DNA of 14,319 bases. Source: Pararhizobium sp. YC-54 (GTDB lineage: Bacteria > Pseudomonadota > Alphaproteobacteria > Rhizobiales > Rhizobiaceae). The notes under the pieces were generated by a model. That model saw only the letters and a list, made by a program, of their open reading frames with translations, was not told the origin of the DNA and searched no databases. Location of the stretch: positions 1 through 14,319 of the forward strand of contig NZ_JAOYTH010000033.1 in assembly GCF_025847205.1 (NCBI RefSeq), written 5' to 3'. Position 1 is the first letter of the stretch, and every line of letters begins with the position of its first letter. The position numbers and the translations under genes are program-made. This document shows positions 1 to 6,692 of this stretch, in pieces.

Positions 1-291
<291 letters not shown>

Positions 292-320
292 GGACCAGGC
301 TGCTTCGGCGAAGGACAAGA

Positions 321-347
321 AAAAAGGGAGCCGGAAGCTCCCTTTTT
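321..347. terminator. Bidirectional rho-independent terminator
   Basis: A perfect 11-bp inverted repeat (AAAAAGGGAGC at 321-331 and GCTCCCTTTTT at 337-347) encloses a 5-nt loop. The A-tract on one side and the T-tract on the other make the hairpin a terminator on both strands. It lies 29 bp after the formaldehyde dehydrogenase stop (+) and 19 bp after the reductase stop (-), so it serves both convergent genes. Confidence 0.93.
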
Positions 348-366
348 AAATTGTTTAATTCCCCAA

Positions 367-1443
367 TCAGCGTTCGACGACGAGATCGCTCAACGGCTTT
401 GAACAGCACGGAAGGAAGAAGCCAGCGTCAATTTCGCGCTGTCTGATCCCACCGTCGTGCTTCATGTCGACGCTGCCGCTCACCAGTTTGGACTTGCACG
501 TTCCACATATCCCGTTGGCGCAGGAAGAAGGGATTCGGACCCCCGCTTTCTTCGCACAGGAAAGCACGGTTTGATCTGAACGCACGTCGATCGACTTGCC
601 CTGCTTCGAAAACTGCACGCTGAAAGCCTGCGCCGCCACCGCTTCGGTCACCGGAGTCGGAGCCTCTTCTATGACGGCGGCGTCGAAGCTTTCCTCGTGG
701 TAGTTGGAAACCGGAACGCCAAGCTCTGCGCTTATGTTTTTGGCCGCGCGCATGAACGGAGCGGGCCCGCAGCACATCACCACGCGTTCGGAGATGTCCG
801 GAACCGCCAGCGACAACAGTTCCTTCGAAATCCTTCCCGTGAGTCCTGGCCAGGAGCGTTCGTTCGAAAGGTCCTCCGGCAGCAGCAAAAGCCTGAATCC
901 CTTGACCCGCTCGGCCAGGCCGGCAAGCTCCGAGCGGAAGACGAAGTCCTTTGGGGTCCGGCCAGCATGAAGGAAGACGGCGTCGACCGGCTCGGCGGCG
1001 TCGACGAACTCGCGGACCATCGACATTACCGGCGTGATGCCCGATCCGCCGGAGAGGAAGAGGTACTTCTTGGCAGCCGGCTTGATGAACCTGCCGAGCG
1101 GGCCAGAGGCTTTGACGACAGTACCGGGATTCAGATTGTCATGGAGCCAGTTCGACACCTGCCCACCGGGAACGCGCTTCACTGTGATGGTGATGGCGTT
1201 CCTCCGATGGGGAGACGACGAAATGCTGTAGCAGCGTCCGTCGACGTCGTTGTGCAGTCCCAGTTCGAACATGAAGTACTGCCCGGCGCTGAACGCAAAG
1301 TGCTTGCGATCAGGCGAAACGAAGGTGAAGCTTTTGACGTCGTGCGTCTCGTCATGAACATCGACGCAGACGAGCGAGTCGTCCCTTTCCGGATTCCACG
1401 TCTCCACGTCCGGAGCTCTCCTCGTCAGGGTTTCAGTAGCCAT
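367..1443 (-). CDS. gbcB: Rieske oxygenase reductase component (FAD, NAD(P) and [2Fe-2S]), glycine-betaine demethylase type
   Basis: This is a 358-residue ferredoxin-NAD(P)H reductase with a C-terminal plant-type ferredoxin. Residues 70-73 (RCYS) are the flavin-binding RxYS motif, 132-138 (GGSGITP) and 224-227 (CCGP) belong to the NAD(P)-binding domain, and C308-x4-C313-x2-C316-x29-C346 binds the [2Fe-2S] cluster. The domain order FAD, NAD, ferredoxin matches GbcB and similar reductases that pass electrons to quaternary-amine Rieske oxygenases. I chose ATG 1443, which overlaps the gbcA stop by 11 bp and suggests translational coupling. An in-frame ATG at 1476 would add 11 residues and overlap gbcA by 44 bp. 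A terminator follows at 321-347. All cofactor motifs are intact. The substrate depends on the oxygenase partner, so the symbol is by family resemblance; reductases of carnitine or stachydrine oxygenases look alike. Confidence 0.85.
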   Translation of the reverse strand: MATETLTRRAPDVETWNPERDDSLVCVDVHDETHDVKSFTFVSPDRKHFAFSAGQYFMFELGLHNDVDGRCYSISSSPHRRNAITITVKRVPGGQVSNWLHDNLNPGTVVKASGPLGRFIKPAAKKYLFLSGGSGITPVMSMVREFVDAAEPVDAVFLHAGRTPKDFVFRSELAGLAERVKGFRLLLLPEDLSNERSWPGLTGRISKELLSLAVPDISERVVMCCGPAPFMRAAKNISAELGVPVSNYHEESFDAAVIEEAPTPVTEAVAAQAFSVQFSKQGKSIDVRSDQTVLSCAKKAGVRIPSSCANGICGTCKSKLVSGSVDMKHDGGIRQREIDAGFFLPCCSKPLSDLVVER

Positions 1444-2686
1444 TGGCGCGCATCCGATCGATGTACCATGTGGCAAAATCGTTCAGCGCGCCCTCGCTGA
1501 AAGTGGAATATTCACCAGGCTCGTATGCCGGATCCAGGATGCCTGCATGGGAGCGCGCCACGAGTTCCGCATCCTGCTCCGTGGTTTCGATCCAGACATG
1601 CGTAAGCTTGTCGAGGTCGTAGTCGACGCCTTCGACTGCGTCCTTGTGGACGAGCCACTTTGTCCTGACGAGTGTGGTGTCCGCAGAAAGCGGGATGACG
1701 ATCGACGTCACGGCATGGTCGCCCATGAAGTGGTTCCAGCTGTTGTGCCCCCAAAGGTGCATGTCGCCCAGATCCTTCCGCGTCACGTGACCAAGGAGCT
1801 TCGAGGAAGCAGCGGTCGCATCTTCGGTCTGCGATTCCCCTGCCCCGGCGATGATCAGGCGCTGGCTGCGGAAGTTGGTTTCGACGTTTCTCGTATGCTC
1901 CACCGCCGCAGACGGAAAGCCGTCTGCTTCCCACGCCTTGGTGCGTGCTTCGTACATGGCGAAGTGCGCCTCCGCCTCTTCACGGTCTTCCTGGCTCAGG
2001 CTCTCTGGATCGTAGCCGAAGTCGAGGTCGACAAAAGAGACGCACAGTTCCGGGTGGTTGGCGGAGCAGTGGTAGCATTCGCGATTGTTTTCTATCGTGA
2101 GCTTCCAGTTGCCCTTCTCGATCACGTCGACCTGATGGGCAATCTTGGCATTGCGGATGTCGTACGGCGCGAGACGTTCCAGCATGACCTGCTCGAGATC
2201 AGCGATGTCCTCGGGCGGAGTATCGGAAAGGCAGACATAGATCAGTCCGCCGACCGACTTGAAATTCACCGCCTTGAGGCTCTTGCAGCTCTTGTCGAAA
2301 TCCTTCCCCATGTGCGGGGCGTAGCTCAAGTCGCCGGAGAGCTCGTAGGTCCACTGGTGATAGGGACAAACCAGTTTCGATATGACAGCCGGTCCCTCGT
2401 TGAGGATGCGGGATCCGCGATGGCGACAGACATTGCGGACGATCCGGATTTCGTTGTCGTCATCGCGAAGGATGATCAGGCTGGTGTTGCCGATGTCGAT
2501 GACCACAGCATCGCCCGCCTCGGGCACATCGCATTCCAGGCCGACATAAATCCAGTGCCTGGAAAAGAAGACGTCCATGTCCGCGTGGAAGACGTCCTCG
2601 CGGGTGTAGAGGCCTGCCGGCAGTGACCTTCCATCGACCCGAGAGTCGAGCAGCGCGGTGACGGATGAGGGAAATCGGTTGAGCAT
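1433..2686 (-). CDS. gbcA: Rieske non-heme iron oxygenase alpha subunit, glycine-betaine (quaternary amine) demethylase type
   Basis: This 417-residue ring-hydroxylating-type oxygenase has an N-terminal Rieske centre (C87-x-H89 and C107-x2-H110, in CRHRGS and CPYHQWTY). Its C-terminal mononuclear iron site is H206, H211 and probably D372. The segment from N193 to L214 (NWKLTIENNRECYHCSANHP) is characteristic of GbcA-like proteins. GbcA with GbcB removes one methyl from glycine betaine using O2 and NAD(P)H, giving dimethylglycine and formaldehyde in the cytoplasm. The residue that would bridge the two iron centres is Glu (E203) rather than the Asp of aromatic-ring dioxygenases. ATG 2684-2686 is preceded by AAGGCGAG, a good ribosome-binding site. 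The gene is first in an operon with the reductase and divergent from a LysR gene. Glycine betaine is the favoured substrate, but proline betaine or carnitine-like compounds remain possible. Confidence 0.87.
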   Translation of the reverse strand: MLNRFPSSVTALLDSRVDGRSLPAGLYTREDVFHADMDVFFSRHWIYVGLECDVPEAGDAVVIDIGNTSLIILRDDDNEIRIVRNVCRHRGSRILNEGPAVISKLVCPYHQWTYELSGDLSYAPHMGKDFDKSCKSLKAVNFKSVGGLIYVCLSDTPPEDIADLEQVMLERLAPYDIRNAKIAHQVDVIEKGNWKLTIENNRECYHCSANHPELCVSFVDLDFGYDPESLSQEDREEAEAHFAMYEARTKAWEADGFPSAAVEHTRNVETNFRSQRLIIAGAGESQTEDATAASSKLLGHVTRKDLGDMHLWGHNSWNHFMGDHAVTSIVIPLSADTTLVRTKWLVHKDAVEGVDYDLDKLTHVWIETTEQDAELVARSHAGILDPAYEPGEYSTFSEGALNDFATWYIDRMRANGY

Positions 2687-2755
2687 AATCTCGCCTTATG
2701 TGTTGAATGACGAGCAGAATGAGCGCGAATCCGCAGAAGCTCAACGGCACAAATA

Positions 2756-2772
2756 ATTCGTGTTGCCATAAT
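2756..2772. promoter_or_regulatory. Candidate LysR operator (T-N11-A dyad) in the gbcA/lysR divergent promoter region
   Basis: The 136-bp gap between the gbcA and lysR starts (2687-2822) is clearly more A+T-rich than the genes, at its densest from about 2750 to 2800. It contains ATT (2756-2758), 11 bases, then AAT (2770-2772), the T-N11-A dyad typical of LysR sites. It sits about 50 bp before the regulator start, where an autoregulatory and activating site is often found. I could not assign convincing -35/-10 boxes on either strand. The motif is short and could occur by chance. Confidence 0.35.
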
Positions 2773-2822
2773 CAAATGTAATGTTAAATGCGAGAATACA
2801 CGCACCGTGAAAGCAACGCAAA

Positions 2823-3758
2823 ATGGGCATCAGACGCAAACTTCCACCCCTTACCGCGCTGACGGCGTTCGAGGCTGCGGCGAGGCTGTCCAGCTTCACC
2901 AAGGCGGCGGCCGAACTAGGCGTCACCCAGGCGGCCGTCAGCCGACAGATACAACTTCTTGAAAGCCAGTTTGGGTTTCCCCTGTTCGCCAGACTGCACC
3001 GGAAAATCGAAGTTACTGACAGGGGCAGATTGCTGGCATCGGCGTCGCAGGAGGCTTTCGACCTCATTTCGGCTTCAGTGGCGGAAATCACCAAAGAATC
3101 CCAAGAGACGGAAGTGACCATCGCGGCTACCGTCGCCTTTTCCCATTTCTGGCTGCTTCCCAGAATCTCGGACTTTTCCCGGCAACATCCAGGCATCAAC
3201 TTGCGGATCGTAACGCAGGACAACATGCCTAACATCGAGTCGAACAAGCTGGATATCGCGGTCAGGTTTGGCAATGGCATGTGGCCCGATGGTCAGGCCA
3301 CCCTGCTGTTCGACGACGAAATATTTCCAATCTGTAGTCCTCAATATGCGCAGACCGCCGGAAAAATCGAGACCTTGCAGGAACTCGTGAACAATCCTCT
3401 GATCTCCAACATGGTCGACGATCCGACCTGGTCGGGCTGGAGCGAGTGGCTCGCGGCCTTTTCCATGGAACTGCCCAAAAAGACGTCCGGGCTTCGGTGC
3501 AGCTTCTATACGGAAGCAATCTACGCGGCGTTGAACGGCCAAGGCATTGCTTTGGGCTGGCGTCACCTTGTCGAGGATCTGCTCATCCAAGGCCAATTGG
3601 TCAGAGTCACGGATTTCACGGTCAAAACTAGGAACGCCTACTTCGCCGTCGTTTCTAAGCGGCGGCTCCCGAGCGAGGCGACCCGTCTTTTTCAGTCATG
3701 GCTGGCTGAAACGGCAGACGCGCCAGCCATGGCAAATCAGGTCACAGCGGTTTTATGA
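2823..3758 (+). CDS. LysR-family transcriptional regulator, GcvA-like, divergent from gbcA
   Basis: This 311-residue protein has an N-terminal winged helix-turn-helix at about residues 25-44 (FTKAAAELGVTQAAVSRQIQ). It opens with the LPPLTALTAFEAAARLSSFT pattern that marks GcvA-type LysR proteins, and a periplasmic-binding-protein-like effector domain occupies roughly 90-300. The length is normal for the family. The gene is divergent from gbcA across a 136-bp gap, the classic arrangement for a LysR protein controlling its neighbour, so it probably activates the demethylase operon in response to a pathway compound. In Pseudomonas the equivalent genes are controlled by the AraC-type GbdR, so LysR control would be a different wiring. 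The ATG at 2823 has only a weak upstream ribosome-binding sequence. The effector is unknown. Confidence 0.9.
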   Translation: MGIRRKLPPLTALTAFEAAARLSSFTKAAAELGVTQAAVSRQIQLLESQFGFPLFARLHRKIEVTDRGRLLASASQEAFDLISASVAEITKESQETEVTIAATVAFSHFWLLPRISDFSRQHPGINLRIVTQDNMPNIESNKLDIAVRFGNGMWPDGQATLLFDDEIFPICSPQYAQTAGKIETLQELVNNPLISNMVDDPTWSGWSEWLAAFSMELPKKTSGLRCSFYTEAIYAALNGQGIALGWRHLVEDLLIQGQLVRVTDFTVKTRNAYFAVVSKRRLPSEATRLFQSWLAETADAPAMANQVTAVL

Positions 3759-3811
3759 GATGACAGAGTTTGACGGCGGGCGGCTCGACAAAGGCTGGTG
3801 CCTCGGGCCAG

Positions 3812-4549
3812 CTATGTTGGCAAGCTGAGCTTCGCCATGCGCCCCCCCTCGACGGTCCAAACCTGACCGGTGACGAACGAGGATTCCGATGATGCCAACC
3901 AGGCCACGAGGCTAGCCACCTCTTCCGGCTTGCCGGTCCTCCCAACAGGAGGAATTTTACCTATCGTCGCACGAAACTTTTCCGGATCGGGCATGCTCTC
4001 AATGAAATCTAGATTCAGATCAGTGTCGATCCACCCCGGCGCGACGGCGTTGCAGCGTATGCCTTCTGTCCCATGATCAATGGCCACGGCCCGCGTCAGC
4101 CCATGAAGACCAGCCTTCGACGCGCAGTAGGCGGCGTGCCGGGGATTGGATCCCAAGCCCTCGATCGAACCTACATTGACAATTGAACCTCGCGAACTGC
4201 GTAGATGTGGCATGGCGGCCTTTATCATTGCGAAGCGCGCTGTCAGGTTCACGGTGAGCGTGCGCTCCCAGTCTCGAAGGCTCATGTCTTCCACAAGCGC
4301 CTCCTGCATGACTCCGGCATTGTTCACGAGTACATCAAGCTTTCCCTCAAGCCTCACTACTTCCGCGACCGCCTGGGCCGCGCTCGCCGGATCCGTAAAA
4401 TCGACCACGATTCCGTCGAATTCCTCGTCTGGTCCACGTTGAGCCGTGTAGACCCAAGCTCCCTCGTCTCTCAACCTCCGCGCTATGGCGCGGCCGATGC
4501 CGCTTCGGCCTCCCGTGACGATCGCTACCTTGTCTTCGAATCTGTTCAT
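3812..4549 (-). CDS. Short-chain dehydrogenase/reductase (SDR), classical type
   Basis: This is an intact 245-residue classical SDR. It has the cofactor glycine motif T12GGRSGIG19, NNAG at 76-79, N101, catalytic S128 (NVGS) and Y141-x3-K145. It would be an NAD(P)-dependent cytoplasmic oxidoreductase acting on an alcohol or ketone; the substrate cannot be read from sequence. I chose ATG 4549, whose ATGA overlaps the stop of the upstream SDR gene, implying translational coupling. An in-frame ATG at 4591 would add 14 uncharacteristic residues inside that upstream gene. It converges on the LysR gene with a 53-bp gap. Its closeness to the betaine demethylase suggests, but does not show, a role in the same catabolic pathway. 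Because the upstream coupled gene is broken at the insertion sequence, its original promoter is probably lost. Confidence 0.88.
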   Translation of the reverse strand: MNRFEDKVAIVTGGRSGIGRAIARRLRDEGAWVYTAQRGPDEEFDGIVVDFTDPASAAQAVAEVVRLEGKLDVLVNNAGVMQEALVEDMSLRDWERTLTVNLTARFAMIKAAMPHLRSSRGSIVNVGSIEGLGSNPRHAAYCASKAGLHGLTRAVAIDHGTEGIRCNAVAPGWIDTDLNLDFIESMPDPEKFRATIGKIPPVGRTGKPEEVASLVAWLASSESSFVTGQVWTVEGGRMAKLSLPT

Positions 4550-5030
4550 CCTACTGGCTTTCCACCGTTGACTTCGAGCAGGGCACCGCACATGTAGCGC
4601 GCGGCGTCGGAGGCGAGAAACACGACGACCTCGGCGATGTCTTCCGGTTCCGCGATGCGTCCGAGAGGGACCGTCTTTCCAAGCTCGGCTACCGCAGTGT
4701 CCGGATCAAAGCCGCGCTTCGCAAATCCCGTGCGAAGCATCGGCGTGTTCACCTCGTTCGGGCAGACAGCATTCACGCGAATGTTTTGATGCGCGTGGTC
4801 CATCCCCATGCATTGCGTCAAAGACGCGACGGCAGCTTTCGTCATGCAGTAGATGGCGTGGTTCGGTCCGGGACGAACGCCCCAGCAGGAAGACACGTTT
4901 ACTATTGCCCCGCCGCCCCGCTCCGCCATGATCGGTATCGCGGCTCGGCATATGCGAAAAGGCGCTTGGACATTCACGCCGTTCGAGAGATCCCAGTCAG
5001 CGTCCGTGGTGCTGGTAACCGCGCCCCTAG
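4546..5030 (-). pseudogene. Short-chain dehydrogenase/reductase, 5'-truncated at an insertion sequence
   Basis: The open frame encodes the C-terminal two thirds of a second classical SDR. It has a GAIVNVSS segment with the catalytic Ser, then Y-x3-K (YCMTK), then VNAVCPNEVNTPM and the conserved C-terminal VNGGKPVG. The glycine-rich nucleotide-binding motif and the NNAG segment, about the first 90 residues of a normal 250-residue SDR, are absent because the gene stops at CTAG 5027-5030 next to the element's terminal repeat. The frame continues into the repeat and reaches an ATG at 5043-5041, so a 165-residue product could be made, but without a Rossmann cofactor site it should be inactive. Its stop overlaps the start of the downstream SDR. 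The missing 5' part is not found on the far side of the element. Confidence 0.85.
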
Positions 5031-5046
5031 GACCAATCGACATTCA
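5031..5046 (+). repeat. Left terminal inverted repeat of the insertion sequence
   Basis: The 16-bp sequence GACCAATCGACATTCA is the exact reverse complement of 5650-5665. CTAG precedes it at 5027-5030. The transposase stop codon (5044-5046) lies inside it, and on the minus strand it supplies an ATG in frame with the truncated SDR. Confidence 0.93.
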
Positions 5047-5597
5047 CCGCATCCAGATCATTGCGGCAGTGAGATAGGCAAAGCCTGAGAAGTGGATGGT
5101 TCTTCGGTCGTAGCGTGTTGCGAAGCGCCGGAAGTGCTTCATTCGGTTGAAGCAGCGCTCGATGCGGTTGCGATGTCTGTAGGCGAGCACCTCGTGCGGG
5201 ATGATGATCTTGCGCGCGCGGTTTGACGGGATCACCGCCTTGGCCTCCATGCCAGCGATGACGGAACGAAAGGCGTTGCTGTCATAGGCTTTGTCGGCCA
5301 GAACGGCATCGCCGCTCTGGCCCTCCAGGAGAGCTGGAGCCTGGGTGATGTCTCCCACCTGACCGGCGGTTACGATGATGCGCAGAGGCCGGCCAAGCGC
5401 GTCGGCCAGCAGATGAATTTTCGTCGTCAATCCACCTCGGGAACGGAACGCAAAACCCACAAACATCCGTTCACGAAGCGACGATTATCCAGCGCCGTTC
5501 GGCCCGGATCGTTCGCCTTGCCAGGCAAAAGAGCCGCAATCCTCGACCATTGCACATCGTTCAACTCATATCGCTTCGCAGCCATCTCAGACACCAT
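5044..5597 (-). pseudogene. IS5/IS427-type transposase remnant, internally deleted and frame-disrupted
   Basis: The start of the transposase is read from ATG 5597 in one frame: [20 protein letters not shown], then [20 protein letters not shown] and CLWVLRS, a typical first-ORF beginning. It then shifts to another frame that gives the second half, [20 protein letters not shown] through LADKAYDSN to RNRIERCFNRMKHFRR. The second catalytic Asp (LADKAYD) and the Glu (RIER) of the DDE triad are present. The stretch between, which in relatives carries the first Asp (near a MIDST-type motif) and the DNA segment joining the two ORFs, is missing. Members of this group often use two ORFs joined by frameshifting, so a frame change alone is normal, but the loss of the catalytic Asp is not. 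The product cannot be an active transposase. Confidence 0.85.
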
Positions 5598-5649
5598 GCC
5601 AACAAAACACGGTGTCCTATGAATCAGCGATCAAGCGATTTGGGAATCC

Positions 5650-5665
5650 TGAATGTCGATTGGTC
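5650..5665 (-). repeat. Right terminal inverted repeat of the insertion sequence
   Basis: TGAATGTCGATTGGTC is the perfect 16-bp reverse complement of the left end. CTAG follows at 5666-5669. It marks the transposase-start side of the element. Confidence 0.93.
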
Positions 5666-5681
5666 CTAGTCGAAGAGTATG

Positions 5682-5951
5682 TCAACCGCGTATCGTCTCA
5701 TGATCTGCTCTAATCCGGCGAACCGGGATGGTTCGCCGGACCAGAATATGGGCGTCGCAGTTTACGACGGCCTCGGCCGCAACTTGCACTTCCGTAAGGC
5801 GCATGGCTGATGCAACAAGATTGGCATCATCGGTTCTCCACGGAAAATACCGAAACGCCTGGATCGGCGACCGATCCGTCAAGTTTTCGATAATATCGGA
5901 AATCGCGGAGGCAGTACTCATCCACTTTGGGCTGTTCCCACAACTCTTCAT
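5682..5951 (-). CDS. Doubtful small ORF between the insertion sequence and the methyltransferase
   Basis: The 324 bp from 5670 to 5993 hold no gene I recognise. The best frame is an 89-residue minus-strand ORF with a moderately plausible composition in its middle (QAFRYFPWRTDDANLVASAM). A similar-length plus-strand frame (5728-5958) overlaps it, so neither is well supported. I see no known domain, signal peptide or ribosome-binding site. It could be a remnant of a gene cut by the rearrangement at the insertion sequence, or noncoding. It does not encode the missing SDR N-terminus, since no glycine motif or NNAG is present. Confidence 0.2.
   Translation of the reverse strand: MKSCGNSPKWMSTASAISDIIENLTDRSPIQAFRYFPWRTDDANLVASAMRLTEVQVAAEAVVNCDAHILVRRTIPVRRIRADHETIRG
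5714..5740. repeat. Perfect 11-bp inverted repeat with 5-nt loop
   Basis: TCCGGCGAACC (5714-5724) and GGTTCGCCGGA (5730-5740) are exact reverse complements around GGGAT. The hairpin is strong but has no T-tract on either side, so it is not a standard terminator. It lies 49 bp outside the insertion sequence, within the doubtful ORF. It could be a relic of a transcription stop, a protein-binding palindrome or a dispersed palindromic repeat. Confidence 0.8.
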
Positions 5952-5993
5952 GGCCTAAGTAACCAGCTCAAAGGTATCGCATGGGAGACGCCA

Positions 5994-6692
5994 ATGAATC
6001 AGGCCACCAACACCATCACCACGTGGTATGTCGATCCAGATGCGGAAGACCGGATGTCAGACGGCCACGCCCCCATTTGGAGGCATCTGATCGATCTTAT
6101 TGTCGAACGCGATCTGTCGCAAAAGAGCGTTCTGGACTTCGGCTGCAATCAAGGCGGCCTGCTGCGCCATCTCTATGCGATCAGACCGTTCCGCAAGGCG
6201 CTCGGTATTGATATCGCGGCACAATCGGTCGCCAAGGCCGAGGCATTCAAGGGTAATATGCCCGTTCAGCATGCAGTTGGGGGAACTCTTGAGGGCTGGG
6301 TCGAGGAGTTTGATCTGGCGATCAGCCACGAGGTGATCTACCTCGTCGAGGACATCCATGCCCATGCCGTGGATATCTTCAAGGCGCTGAAGCCAGATGG
6401 AGTCTACTATGCCGTTACCGGTTGCCACACGGACAATCCGCTCTGGCCAAAATGGCGGGAACTGGTGGCCGAACGCACTAACACTGTCGTTCAGGATCGC
6501 TCGATTTCAGACTACGGCCGCGCCTTCGCCAAAGCGGGTTTCGAGGTTTCCGGCCGCAAGCTGGAATATGACGGCTTCATTCCGTTCATCGAGGACGGCT
6601 GGACACCCGACTTCGCGGACGCGCTCGACTACTATACTCAGACCAAGATCGTCTTCCGGCTGGTCAAGACTTCGACTGGGGCAACTTCGTAA
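5994..6692 (+). CDS. Class I SAM-dependent methyltransferase, UbiG/Methyltransf-type
   Basis: This 232-residue protein has the SAM-binding motif I at 46-55 (VLDFGCNQGG) and an acidic post-I strand at 71-75 (GIDIA). The middle segment EEFDLAISHEVIYLVEDIHA resembles motif II, and ALKPDGVYYAVTGCHTDN resembles motif III, as in small-molecule class I methyltransferases. ATG 5994 follows GGGAGA at 5983-5988 with good spacing. It probably acts in the cytoplasm, and the acceptor is not predictable. It converges on the iron-importer operon and overlaps its last gene by 29 bp at the 3' ends, so the two transcripts are antisense there. There is no co-directional neighbour to suggest a pathway. A DNA or rRNA methyltransferase is less likely because I see no target-recognition motifs. 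Confidence 0.85.
   Translation: MNQATNTITTWYVDPDAEDRMSDGHAPIWRHLIDLIVERDLSQKSVLDFGCNQGGLLRHLYAIRPFRKALGIDIAAQSVAKAEAFKGNMPVQHAVGGTLEGWVEEFDLAISHEVIYLVEDIHAHAVDIFKALKPDGVYYAVTGCHTDNPLWPKWRELVAERTNTVVQDRSISDYGRAFAKAGFEVSGRKLEYDGFIPFIEDGWTPDFADALDYYTQTKIVFRLVKTSTGATS

Larger units (their letters stand above)
5031..5665 (-). mobile_element. IS5-family (IS427-group) insertion sequence, internally deleted, 635 bp
   Basis: The boundaries are perfect 16-bp inverted repeats (5031-5046 and 5650-5665), each flanked outside by CTAG (5027-5030 and 5666-5669). CTAG-type targets are usual for this group. The transposase is on the minus strand. Complete IS427-group elements are normally above 800 bp, whereas this one is 635 bp because a central piece of the transposase, on the order of 200 bp, is missing near 5445-5452. 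The ends look able to be mobilised in trans by a complete relative, but the copy cannot move on its own. The flanking CTAG resembles a target duplication, yet the two flanks do not form one continuous gene. Confidence 0.88.

Noticed and set aside
697..1500. Plus-strand ORF of 267 codons opposite gbcB
   Set aside because: It is antisense to a reductase with intact flavin, NAD and [2Fe-2S] motifs, and its own translation is low-complexity and unfamiliar.
1547..2626. Long plus-strand ORF (359 codons) opposite gbcA
   Set aside because: It is a shadow of the high-G+C Rieske gene; it has no recognisable domain, whereas the minus strand has all Rieske and iron ligands.
3790..3814. GCTGG/CCAGC repeat between the LysR gene and the SDR as a terminator
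   Set aside because: The stem is short, has no T-tract, and partly overlaps the SDR stop codon.
5728..5958. Plus-strand 76-codon ORF upstream of the methyltransferase
   Set aside because: It has no ribosome-binding site or recognisable domain, and it overlaps an equally weak minus-strand ORF.
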